6,992 nt of DNA from Nitrospirota bacterium (GTDB lineage Bacteria > Nitrospirota > Nitrospiria > JACQBZ01), in assembly GCA_016198945.1 (NCBI GenBank), contig JACQHO010000005.1, forward strand, positions 1-6,992, given 5' to 3'. The notes under the pieces are model-generated. The model was not told where the DNA came from. It saw nothing but the letters and a program-made list of their open reading frames with translations, and searched no databases. Of the stretch, positions 1-5,895 are shown in pieces (the first letter of the stretch is position 1; every line of letters starts with the position of its first letter). Both the position numbers and the translations under genes were made by a program.

Positions 1-777
1 ATCGAGGAAGTGACCGCCCTGACGGTCTTCAATGGGACTCTGTATGCAGGGCTTTGCTGCACCAATGGCGAAGGGGATGTGTTTTATTACAATGGGGTCA
101 GTTGGGTGCTCTCGCAAGATTTTGGAGCAACGATCGGCAGAGTGGGAGCCTTTGCTATGCTGGGTGGCAAGTTATATGCGGGGATCGGAGAAGATGTGGG
201 GGGAGCCGCCGGGGAAGGAGATGATGTCTGGGTCTGCGATCCCGCGGCGGCGGGTGTCTCGACGACCATCTGCGATGCGGCAGCGGATTGGTCCGTACTG
301 CCCGATATGGACGGGGCCGCGACGAATATCGAGGCCGTGACCTCCTTGGCCGTGTTTAACGGCAAGTTGTATGCCGGCGCCTGTTGCACCGCCGGAGCGG
401 ATGATCAGGTCTATGTGTACGACCCGGTCGGCAACACCTGGAATCTTTCCCGGAGTTTTGCCGGAACCTATGAATCGGTCCGATCACTGGCGGATTATAA
501 CGGTTCACTGTATGCCGGTTTGGGAGATACAAATAGCACCGACGGAGATATTTATCGCTGTTTTCCGGCAAACGATTCGGCCGGTCCGCTGGGAACAACC
601 ACGTGCGACAACTCGGTTACGGAATGGCCCGTTTCTCTTGACAGTGCGGTTGCGGGCGCCTCGTTGGCCTTAGCCGTTTATGCCGGCAACCTCTACGTGG
701 GGCAAGGGACGGCGGCAGCGGCTGGGGATGTGTACGTGTTTGTGGCCGGTTGGAAGACGGTGGCCCGACAGTTTTCT
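1..777 (+). repeat. Protein-level tandem repeats, alternating A-B-A-B-A' propeller units
   Basis: Five units are readable in the encoded protein, at bases about 1-132, 133-327, 328-468, 469-657 and 658-777. All share a xNG-x-LY(A/V)G core. Units 1 and 3 are short (about 45 residues) and carry adjacent cysteines just after the core (LCCT, ACCT). Units 2 and 4 are longer (about 63-65 residues), lack the CC, and instead have one Cys after the DVW or DIY strand and a second 12 or 15 residues later (C76/C88 and C184/C199, counting from base 10). Unit 5 has no Cys. The repeats have diverged at DNA level, so this is an old duplication of a two-unit module. Confidence 0.75.
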
Positions 778-2322
778 GCCGGCGCCTGGGCCACGAGCGA
801 GGTCGCTGGCAATGTCTGCGCAAGTGGGGCAGACGATGGGATCTGCATGATCGCCGGGGGAGCCGCGCTGACCCCGGCCAGCAGCCCCGTGGTGGCGATG
901 GATGCCTCCGGCCGTGCGATCGCGGCCTTCGTCCGTCTGGTGGCCGCAACCTGTTTTGCCCCGCCCACCGTCGATGTTGACGCTTCAGCCGCCAATCGAT
1001 CCATTACTCTCGTGTCTTTCACCTGCTACGACAGCGCGCTGTGGGTGAACCAGTTTGATGTCGCTCTAACTCCGGACTGGGGTGGGGTGACGGGTGCGAT
1101 CAATATTGATCCAAACGCGCCGGTGGATGGCGATCCGACCGCAACCGATTCACCTTTTATGTGCTTTCAAAATTCAGATGCCGATGTTCCCTCGGGTAAC
1201 CTGCAGGGTTTCTCTACCGCCTGTCAGAATGTCTCCCAACCCAGGATCGCGATGGATCGAGCGGGGGTTGCCATTGTGACGGCAAAGGTCTGGTGGCAGG
1301 AGGATGAAACGAGTCAGGATAACACCGATACCAACTGTAGCAATGGCGTAAATATCGACGGTGAGAGGATATGCAATGATGCAGGTCAACATACCAGCCC
1401 CCCCGGCGGCCCGCCCGCTTGCTTGGGCGGCATTGGGGATGGTTATGGCGCCATCCCCGTTTGCGCTGCGGACGAATGGAGCGGGAATGCGATCGCGGTC
1501 AGGCGGTATGACGGGGCGGGCTGGACCGCTGCAGATTGGCCGACCGCCGCGCCTTCATTGCAGTTCCTTTATGCCCACTCCAACCAGCCTTCCGAAGCCG
1601 CCGATCTCGGGGGCAGCGAGCGTTTCTATAACTGCCCCGCGGCCGGCCGTGTCCTAACTGATACCAGTCGCTTTCTGGTCGAGTGCGATCTGAATGCCCC
1701 GCAGATTACGATGGGGGATACGGATAATAATCCCGCGACCGTCACGGATGTCGCCCTGGTTGTATGGGAGCGATTTGATGGAACGAATCATGACGTTTAT
1801 GCCGACTGTTTTTCCCAGACGGCTGTGACCACCTGCGGCGGTGCAGCCGTGGCCGGCTGGCGCTCCTCGTTTGCGGTGCCGGAGCCGGGGACGGCTACGA
1901 ATGATAATTACACGGCGTCTTATTTTGTGTTGAATGATATCGCCGCCAGTCGGATGGCCTTCTCGCCACAGGTGGCGCTGGATGCGACCGGGAACGGGCT
2001 CGCGGTCTGGACGCAGCGGGACGTGAATCAGTGGCGGGTATACGGGATGCGGTTTCAGGCCGGCACCGGTTTTGTGGCCGCTTCGCGGGTTCCGATCGAT
2101 TCCCTCGGTTCCGATCCGAGTTGTTCGAGCGGCGCCTGCATGTATTCCAACCCGGTGCTGTCGATGGAGTGGGTGAATGCCGGAAACGCGGCGAACTGTC
2201 CAGCAGGAGTGAGCTGCGGAAGCGCCTGGGCGCTGATGCTGGATACCGAACTGTTCGGCGGGGCGCTCCTTCCGCCGATCCTCAATGTCCGGATCCTGGC
2301 CCATCAATGGACGCCGCCGTAA
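1..2322 (+). CDS. Large Cys-rich beta-propeller-like repeat protein, 5'-truncated by window edge
   Basis: The reading frame is open from base 1 to the TAA at 2320-2322. A GTG at base 10 could be read as a start, but the preceding codons (Ile-Glu-Glu) match an internal repeat (IEAVTSLAVFNGKLYAG at 328-378), so the gene begins upstream. Residues below count from base 10. Residues 1-255 hold five kelch/propeller-like units with the core (F/Y)NG-x-LYAG followed by a D-x-(V/I)-(Y/W/F) strand. Residues about 290-770 are a second region in which MD-x-(S/A)-G-x-A-type strands recur (near 298, 415, 570 and 658), ending in VALDATGNGLAVW and similar motifs. There are about 26 Cys, many paired, as expected of an exported disulfide-bonded protein. 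The signal peptide and any anchor would lie outside the window, and no C-terminal sorting signal or membrane segment is seen. The function is unknown; a secreted or surface beta-propeller protein is the best inference. It is separated by 170 bases from the next gene, so probably not in its operon. Confidence 0.85.
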   Translation: MEEVTALTVFNGTLYAGLCCTNGEGDVFYYNGVSWVLSQDFGATIGRVGAFAMLGGKLYAGIGEDVGGAAGEGDDVWVCDPAAAGVSTTICDAAADWSVLPDMDGAATNIEAVTSLAVFNGKLYAGACCTAGADDQVYVYDPVGNTWNLSRSFAGTYESVRSLADYNGSLYAGLGDTNSTDGDIYRCFPANDSAGPLGTTTCDNSVTEWPVSLDSAVAGASLALAVYAGNLYVGQGTAAAAGDVYVFVAGWKTVARQFSAGAWATSEVAGNVCASGADDGICMIAGGAALTPASSPVVAMDASGRAIAAFVRLVAATCFAPPTVDVDASAANRSITLVSFTCYDSALWVNQFDVALTPDWGGVTGAINIDPNAPVDGDPTATDSPFMCFQNSDADVPSGNLQGFSTACQNVSQPRIAMDRAGVAIVTAKVWWQEDETSQDNTDTNCSNGVNIDGERICNDAGQHTSPPGGPPACLGGIGDGYGAIPVCAADEWSGNAIAVRRYDGAGWTAADWPTAAPSLQFLYAHSNQPSEAADLGGSERFYNCPAAGRVLTDTSRFLVECDLNAPQITMGDTDNNPATVTDVALVVWERFDGTNHDVYADCFSQTAVTTCGGAAVAGWRSSFAVPEPGTATNDNYTASYFVLNDIAASRMAFSPQVALDATGNGLAVWTQRDVNQWRVYGMRFQAGTGFVAASRVPIDSLGSDPSCSSGACMYSNPVLSMEWVNAGNAANCPAGVSCGSAWALMLDTELFGGALLPPILNVRILAHQWTPP

Positions 2323-2492
2323 TAAGTAATCTTGGCGGGCTCATTCCATTTGTAAACAAGACGTCGAGATGATTTAATTCTAACGTGATCATGTCCCATA
2401 CTGCCAAAGTAGCAATGTCTCTCTGTCTTGGTTAAATATCCGTCCATGGTTTCATTGACTCCCATGACCGCCTGTGATAGGGTTTAATCTGT
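2323..2492. other. Intergenic region between propeller gene and receiver gene
   Basis: 170 bases, visibly more AT-rich than the flanking genes. No convincing reading frame, tRNA or hairpin followed by a T-run was found, so no terminator can be assigned for the upstream gene. The last 40 bases hold the candidate promoter listed separately. Confidence 0.6.
2455..2481 (+). promoter_or_regulatory. Candidate promoter for the zinc-ribbon receiver gene
   Basis: TTGACT at 2455-2460 matches five of six bases of a sigma-70 -35 box. A -10-like GATAGG lies at 2476-2481 (spacer 15), preceded by TG at 2473-2474. A TTTAAT at 2483-2488 is a better -10 match but sits 22 bases from the TTGACT. Either choice puts transcription start within a few bases of the ATG at 2493, so the message may be leaderless or nearly so. 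No good Shine-Dalgarno is present (only AGGG at 2479-2482). The same TTGACT-14 bases-TGATA arrangement occurs upstream of trpE. Confidence 0.4.
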
Positions 2493-3068
2493 ATGGCGGA
2501 CGAGAAAAAATACTGCCTTTGCTGCGGCGAGAAGGTGCCGGTGAATAAAATCACAAGGGACGGGAAGCTGGAGCAGACCTGTGTCTATTGCGGCTTCGTG
2601 CTGGACGTCGCGATGGAGGAAGAAAGTCAGGCGGCGGAGTGCATTGTCACGGCGGACGATGCGGAGCTGACGCGGGATCTCCTTAAAGGGATGCTCGTCA
2701 AAAAGAAGCTGGCCCAATCGGTCGTTTCGACACAGAACGGCCAGGAATTCGTCGCCGCCTTTACGAAAAAACTGGCCGCGAACGAGCCGGTGGACATGGT
2801 GATACTGGATCTCGAGATGCCGGTGATGGACGGCGTCACGGCGGCGCGGGTCATGCGCGCGGTCGAAGGCAATTATGGGGCGGAGAAGGTGCCGATCCTT
2901 TTTTTCTCGGCGCGGAAATGCGACGAGGCCTTGAAACAACAACTCTCCCTTTTCAGCCCCGCAAGCTATGTGAATAAAGGGAGCGACTCCGACCCGGCCA
3001 AACTGGTGGAGCGGATTGATCAACTGATCGGATATCTCCTGGGCAAACGAAAAACCGCCGCCTCCTAA
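2493..3068 (+). CDS. Zinc-ribbon plus receiver (REC) domain protein, single-domain response regulator type
   Basis: 191 residues starting at the ATG at 2493. Residues 7-34 form a small Cys4 zinc ribbon (C8-x2-C11 and C30-x2-C33, with an extra C10). Residues about 49-185 are a full receiver domain: acidic pair D55-D56 at the end of strand 1, phospho-acceptor D106 in VILDLEMPVMDG, switch Ser S139 in LFFSAR and conserved Lys K162 in VNKG. All residues needed for phosphorylation and Mg2+ binding are present. There is no DNA-binding or enzymatic output domain after the receiver, so output is likely by protein contact through the receiver or the ribbon. No histidine kinase is nearby, and the partner is unknown. 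The gene has its own candidate promoter, ends 88 bases before trpE and is probably not part of the trp operon. The receiver call is secure; the ribbon's metal binding is inferred from Cys spacing. Confidence 0.9.
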   Translation: MADEKKYCLCCGEKVPVNKITRDGKLEQTCVYCGFVLDVAMEEESQAAECIVTADDAELTRDLLKGMLVKKKLAQSVVSTQNGQEFVAAFTKKLAANEPVDMVILDLEMPVMDGVTAARVMRAVEGNYGAEKVPILFFSARKCDEALKQQLSLFSPASYVNKGSDSDPAKLVERIDQLIGYLLGKRKTAAS

Positions 3069-3103
3069 CCTCCTGTTTTTCCAAAACTCTTCCACAGGCT
3101 TGA

Positions 3104-3130
3104 TTGACTTTTCCACCTCCGCATGATAAC
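3104..3130 (+). promoter_or_regulatory. Candidate promoter for the trp operon
   Basis: TTGACT at 3104-3109 (five of six matches to a sigma-70 -35) is followed after 15 bases by GATAAC at 3125-3130 (four of six matches to a -10). This predicts a start near 3137 and a 5' leader of about 20 bases before the trpE ATG. The leader holds no Trp codons and no room for an attenuator. The spacer is short for sigma-70, so the box assignment is tentative. Confidence 0.45.
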
Positions 3131-3156
3131 GTCGAGCGTCCGAATTGAGAAACCCT

Positions 3157-4701
3157 ATGGCACGAAAACCACGCAGACCTGTTTCCCGTGAATCGTTGTA
3201 TCATCCTTCGGCGGAGGAGTTCCTTCGAAAGAGCCGGCAGGGAAACCTGATTCCGGTTTATCGCGAAATCCTGGCCGATATGGAAACGCCCGTTTCGGCC
3301 TTCCTTAAGATCCGGGACGGCCGTTACGACTATCTCCTCGAGAGCGTGGAGGGCGGGGAAAAATGGGCGCGATACTCCTTCCTGGGAAGCCGGCCGTCCC
3401 TGGTGGTCCGGGGGACGAATGAGGAGATGGAACTGATCCGGCCGGGCCGGGCGGACCGAATCAAGGTCAAGACGGATCCCCTGGAAACGATTAAAACGAT
3501 CATGGCCGATTTTCGCCCGGTGGAGGTGGAGGGGCTTCCCCGGTTTTTCGGCGGAGCGGTGGGTTATCTGGGTTACGATCTGATCCGGAGCATCGAACGG
3601 CTGCCGGATCACCGACGGCGTCGCCTCGATTTGCCGCTGATCTATTTCATGGTGACCGATACGCTTTTGATCTTCGACAACGTGTCGCAGACAATCAAGG
3701 TGGTTTCAAACGCGCATCTCAACGGCGCCGGAATCCGCGGATCGGAGGGCGCCCGGCGGGTGTATCGGGAGGCGATCCGAAAAATCGAGGCTGTGATCGC
3801 CCGGTTGAAAAAACCGATTCCGCGCCGGAAAAAAATCCCGGCACGGACCGGTCCGATCCCGGAATTGAAGGTCGCCTCCAATATGAGCCGGCCGGCGTTT
3901 GAAAAGATCGTTCGACAGGCCAAGGAATACATCCGATCGGGCGATATCTTCCAGGTGGTGCTGTCTCAACGTTTTGAGACCGAGACGTGTTCGCGGCCGT
4001 TTGATATCTACCGCGCCCTCCGGGTCATCAACCCGTCGCCCTATATGTATTATCTCCAGTTGGATGGACTGGAGCTGGTCGGCTCCTCCCCGGAGGTGCT
4101 GGTCCGGTGCGAAGAGCGCAGGATCGAGCTGCGGCCGATCGCCGGAACGCGGCCGCGCGGACGGAGCGACGAGGAAGACCGGGCGATGGAGCAGGAACTG
4201 TTATCGGATCAGAAGGAACGCGCGGAGCATATCATGCTGGTGGATCTGGGACGAAACGACGTGGGGCGCGTTTCCGAAACCGGGCAGGTGCGTGTCGAAA
4301 ACCTGATGGCGGTCGAACGGTACTCGCACGTGATGCATCTCGTTTCCCAGATCGAGGGACGGCTTCCAAAGGGCCGGGACATTTATGACGTGATGCGGGC
4401 CTGTTTTCCGGCCGGCACCGTTTCGGGCGCCCCCAAGATCCGGGCCATGGAGATTATCGAGGAACTGGAACCGACCGGCCGCGGGCCGTATGCCGGCGCC
4501 GTGGGCTATTTCAGTTTTTCCGGAAACATGGACACCTGCATCAATATCCGGACGATCGTCATGAAGGACGGCCGGGCCTATATTCAGGCCGGGGCCGGGA
4601 TCGTGGCCGATTCGGATCCCGAACGCGAATATCAGGAGACGGTCAACAAGGCCGGGGCGATGATCGCCGCGATTGAAATGGCGGAACGGGGTTTGGAATA
4701 A
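3157..4701 (+). CDS. trpE: Anthranilate synthase component I (TrpE)
   Basis: 514 residues from the ATG at 3157, the usual TrpE length. An in-frame TTG at 3145 would add four residues but has no better ribosome site. The enzyme converts chorismate to anthranilate, using ammonia delivered by TrpG, as the first committed step of tryptophan synthesis in the cytoplasm. The N-terminal part has NLIPVYREILADMETPVSAF and LLES at 60-63, and NPSPYM lies at 292-297. These are the known tryptophan-binding elements of feedback-sensitive TrpE. The chorismate-binding domain carries PIAGTRPRG, HIMLVDLGRNDVGRV (H358), FPAGTVSGAPK, GPYAGAVGY, INIRT and GAGIVADSDPE. Together with the adjacent TrpG and TrpD, this favours TrpE over the folate enzyme PabB. 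The Shine-Dalgarno is weak (GAGA at 3147-3150). First gene of the trp operon. Confidence 0.97.
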   Translation: MARKPRRPVSRESLYHPSAEEFLRKSRQGNLIPVYREILADMETPVSAFLKIRDGRYDYLLESVEGGEKWARYSFLGSRPSLVVRGTNEEMELIRPGRADRIKVKTDPLETIKTIMADFRPVEVEGLPRFFGGAVGYLGYDLIRSIERLPDHRRRRLDLPLIYFMVTDTLLIFDNVSQTIKVVSNAHLNGAGIRGSEGARRVYREAIRKIEAVIARLKKPIPRRKKIPARTGPIPELKVASNMSRPAFEKIVRQAKEYIRSGDIFQVVLSQRFETETCSRPFDIYRALRVINPSPYMYYLQLDGLELVGSSPEVLVRCEERRIELRPIAGTRPRGRSDEEDRAMEQELLSDQKERAEHIMLVDLGRNDVGRVSETGQVRVENLMAVERYSHVMHLVSQIEGRLPKGRDIYDVMRACFPAGTVSGAPKIRAMEIIEELEPTGRGPYAGAVGYFSFSGNMDTCINIRTIVMKDGRAYIQAGAGIVADSDPEREYQETVNKAGAMIAAIEMAERGLE

Positions 4702-4707
4702 TTGTAG

Positions 4708-4734
4708 GGGCATGATTCATCATGCCCGATCGGG
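4708..4734. repeat. Overlapping palindromes in the trpE-trpG gap
   Basis: A perfect inverted repeat with 9-base arms, GGGCATGAT (4708-4716) and ATCATGCCC (4719-4727), is separated by TC. Its last CCC also starts a second perfect palindrome, CCCGATCGGG at 4725-4734. The two hairpins share CCC and cannot form together. No T-run follows, so it is not an intrinsic terminator. The gap is otherwise only 40 bases. It may be a dispersed intergenic palindrome, but no second copy is in the window. Confidence 0.7.
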
Positions 4735-4741
4735 ACAAGAC

Positions 4742-5305
4742 ATGCTTTTAATGATCGACAACTACGACTCGTTCACGTATAACCTGGTCCAATATTTTGG
4801 GGAACTGGATCAGGACGTGCGGGTCTGCCGGAACGACCGGATCACGCTGGATGAGATCGCGGAGCTCCGCCCGGACCGGATCGTGATCTCTCCCGGGCCC
4901 TGCACTCCCAAGGAGGCCGGCATCTCGATCGAGTTGATCCGGCATTTCGCCGGAAAGCGGCCGATCCTGGGCGTCTGCCTCGGCCACCAGGCGATCGGGG
5001 AGGCCTTCGGCGGCGAGGTCGTACGCGCGGACCGACTGATGCACGGGAAGACCTCGATGATCCATCATGACGGGAAAACGATTTTTAAATCGCTTCCCAA
5101 CCCGTTTGAAGCCACGCGGTACCATTCCCTGATCGTGAAACGGGAGACGCTCCCGCCCGTTTTGAAGATTACGGCCGAGACGCGTGAGGGCGAGATCATG
5201 GGTCTCCGGCATGCGGACTATCCCATCGAGGGCGTTCAATTTCATCCGGAATCCATCCTGACCCGGGCCGGGATGGATCTTCTGAGAAATTTTTTGAAAA
5301 TGTAG
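4742..5305 (+). CDS. trpG: Anthranilate synthase component II, glutamine amidotransferase (TrpG)
   Basis: 187 residues from the ATG at 4742. The start MLLMIDNYDSFTYNLVQY is the standard N-terminus of this family. A class I glutamine amidotransferase domain is complete: SPGPCTPKEAG, the oxyanion and nucleophile motif GVCLGHQ (C79), the MHGKTS segment, and QFHPES with H168 and E170 completing the triad. It hydrolyses glutamine and passes ammonia to TrpE. Some homologues also serve PabB. A weak GGGA (4732-4735) lies six bases before the ATG. In-frame ATGs at 4712 and 4673 would add an N-terminal tail encoded by the upstream palindrome or by the end of trpE; the family's usual N-terminus argues against them. 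It follows trpE by 40 bases, and its stop overlaps the Shine-Dalgarno of the next gene. Confidence 0.96.
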   Translation: MLLMIDNYDSFTYNLVQYFGELDQDVRVCRNDRITLDEIAELRPDRIVISPGPCTPKEAGISIELIRHFAGKRPILGVCLGHQAIGEAFGGEVVRADRLMHGKTSMIHHDGKTIFKSLPNPFEATRYHSLIVKRETLPPVLKITAETREGEIMGLRHADYPIEGVQFHPESILTRAGMDLLRNFLKM

Positions 5306-5309
5306 GAGG
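5304..5309 (+). promoter_or_regulatory. Shine-Dalgarno of the PsiE-like gene, overlapping the trpG stop
   Basis: AGGAGG begins inside the TAG stop of trpG (5303-5305) and lies six bases before the ATG at 5316. It decides that start over the ATG at 5311, which is only one base from the Shine-Dalgarno and in another frame. The overlap suggests translational coupling between trpG and this gene. Confidence 0.85.
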
Positions 5310-5315
5310 CATGGC

Positions 5316-5789
5316 ATGAATCCGTCGGCCGGAAACGATTTATTATTTCTCTGGATGGAGCGGCTTGAGAAATACGGATACATCACGGCCGGAATCAGCT
5401 TCCTGCTTCTGGGCATGGTGGTTTTTGTTTTCGGTTGGTACGACTTTCTGATCGGGATGCAGTCGAACGCTCAGAGGGCGGTGCTGGTCATGATGAACGA
5501 GCTCCTGCTGGTCGTGATCCTGCTGGAGCTTTTTCGGACGATCATCAACTTCATGAAAAGCCGGACGGTCAGCCTGGAGCCGTTTCTCCATGTCGGAATC
5601 ATCGCGGCCGTGCGGCGTCTTCTCACCATCGGGGCCGAGATAACGCTCCAGGGCGAGGTATCGCCGGATCGCTTTGAGCAGTACCTGCTCGATGCGCTGG
5701 TCAATGTCGGCGTGATTCTCACCCTCATCTTTGCGCTTTATCTTTACCGGGTGCGAGGCATGAAGGCGGATCCGGTGGTCAAGGGATGA
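5316..5789 (+). CDS. PsiE-family (phosphate-starvation-inducible E-like) inner-membrane protein
   Basis: 157 residues with a strong Shine-Dalgarno. The protein has four likely membrane segments: about 23-45 (ITAGISFLLLGMVVFVFGW), 56-77 (LLLVVILLELFRTI), 91-107 and 127-144 (LVNVGVILTLIFALYLY). The central stretch from the NELLLVVILLELF segment through SLEPFLHVGIIAAVRRLLTIGAE is the recognisable signature of the PsiE family, whose Escherichia coli member is induced by phosphate starvation but has no settled biochemical role. The protein has an acidic and polar N-terminal tail and a short basic C-terminus. It lies eleven bases after trpG and 106 bases before trpD, so it is co-transcribed with the trp genes, although no link between PsiE proteins and tryptophan synthesis is established. 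The family assignment is from pattern recognition only; a distinct small four-helix membrane family is possible. Confidence 0.75.
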   Translation: MNPSAGNDLLFLWMERLEKYGYITAGISFLLLGMVVFVFGWYDFLIGMQSNAQRAVLVMMNELLLVVILLELFRTIINFMKSRTVSLEPFLHVGIIAAVRRLLTIGAEITLQGEVSPDRFEQYLLDALVNVGVILTLIFALYLYRVRGMKADPVVKG

Positions 5790-5805
5790 CGAAATATGGT
5801 ACATT
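5776..5805 (+). promoter_or_regulatory. Candidate internal promoter ahead of trpD
   Basis: TACATT at 5800-5805 is preceded by TG one base upstream, an extended -10 pattern. A -35-like TGGTCA lies at 5776-5781 with an 18-base spacer. It overlaps the end of the PsiE-like gene. If real, it would let trpD and trpC be transcribed separately. The individual boxes are four-of-six matches, so this is tentative. Confidence 0.3.
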
Positions 5806-5839
5806 TTAAAACCGGAAGGGGACAGAAGTTACATCGTGG

Positions 5840-5867
5840 GGGGACAGATTTCAAATCTGTCCCCAGC
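5840..5867. repeat. Palindromic repeat, copy 1 (upstream of trpD)
   Basis: Perfect inverted repeat with 11-base arms, GGGGACAGATT and AATCTGTCCCC, around a TCA centre (5840-5864), followed by AGC. The central T and A also pair, giving 12-base arms. A partial copy of the left arm, GGGGACAG, precedes it at 5818-5825. Copy 2 at 6912-6939 matches it at 27 of 28 bases. No T-run follows, so it is not a terminator. The GGGGACAG...CTGTCCCC style is typical of dispersed palindromes that, in other genomes, accompany REP-associated tyrosine transposases; no such gene lies in this window. Confidence 0.85.
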
Positions 5868-5880
5868 CGTTCCCCAGCCG
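5860..5880. repeat. Tandem duplication of the palindrome's right edge, period 11
   Basis: TCCCCAGCCG occurs at 5860-5869 and again at 5871-5880, spaced by one T. The first copy is the right end of the palindrome, so the duplication arose at or after its insertion. It extends the spacer ahead of the trpD ATG. Confidence 0.7.
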
Positions 5881-5895
5881 GCCGGGATGGGTAAA

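Noticed and set aside
1654..2307. Antisense frame of 217 codons opposite the propeller gene
   Set aside because: Composition (Arg, His, Gly rich) is that of a mirror frame, and the + strand repeat protein continues through it without interruption.
3061..3074. CCTCCT-AA-CCTCCT, a doubled anti-Shine-Dalgarno-like sequence at the end of the receiver gene
   Set aside because: It overlaps the last codons and stop of the gene, has no partner close by that would form a stable stem, and can be explained by chance in a C-rich stretch.
2953..3612. Antisense frame across the receiver-trpE gap
   Set aside because: It spans the candidate promoter and the starts of trpE without any domain signature; its length reflects GC-biased codons opposite.
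4673..4741. Extended TrpG start inside the end of trpE
   Set aside because: The added residues read through the trpE end and the palindrome, and the family N-terminus begins at MLLMIDNYDS (4742).
4748..5416. Antisense frame opposite trpG and the PsiE-like gene
   Set aside because: It is the mirror frame of two well-supported genes, with no family signature and no ribosome site.
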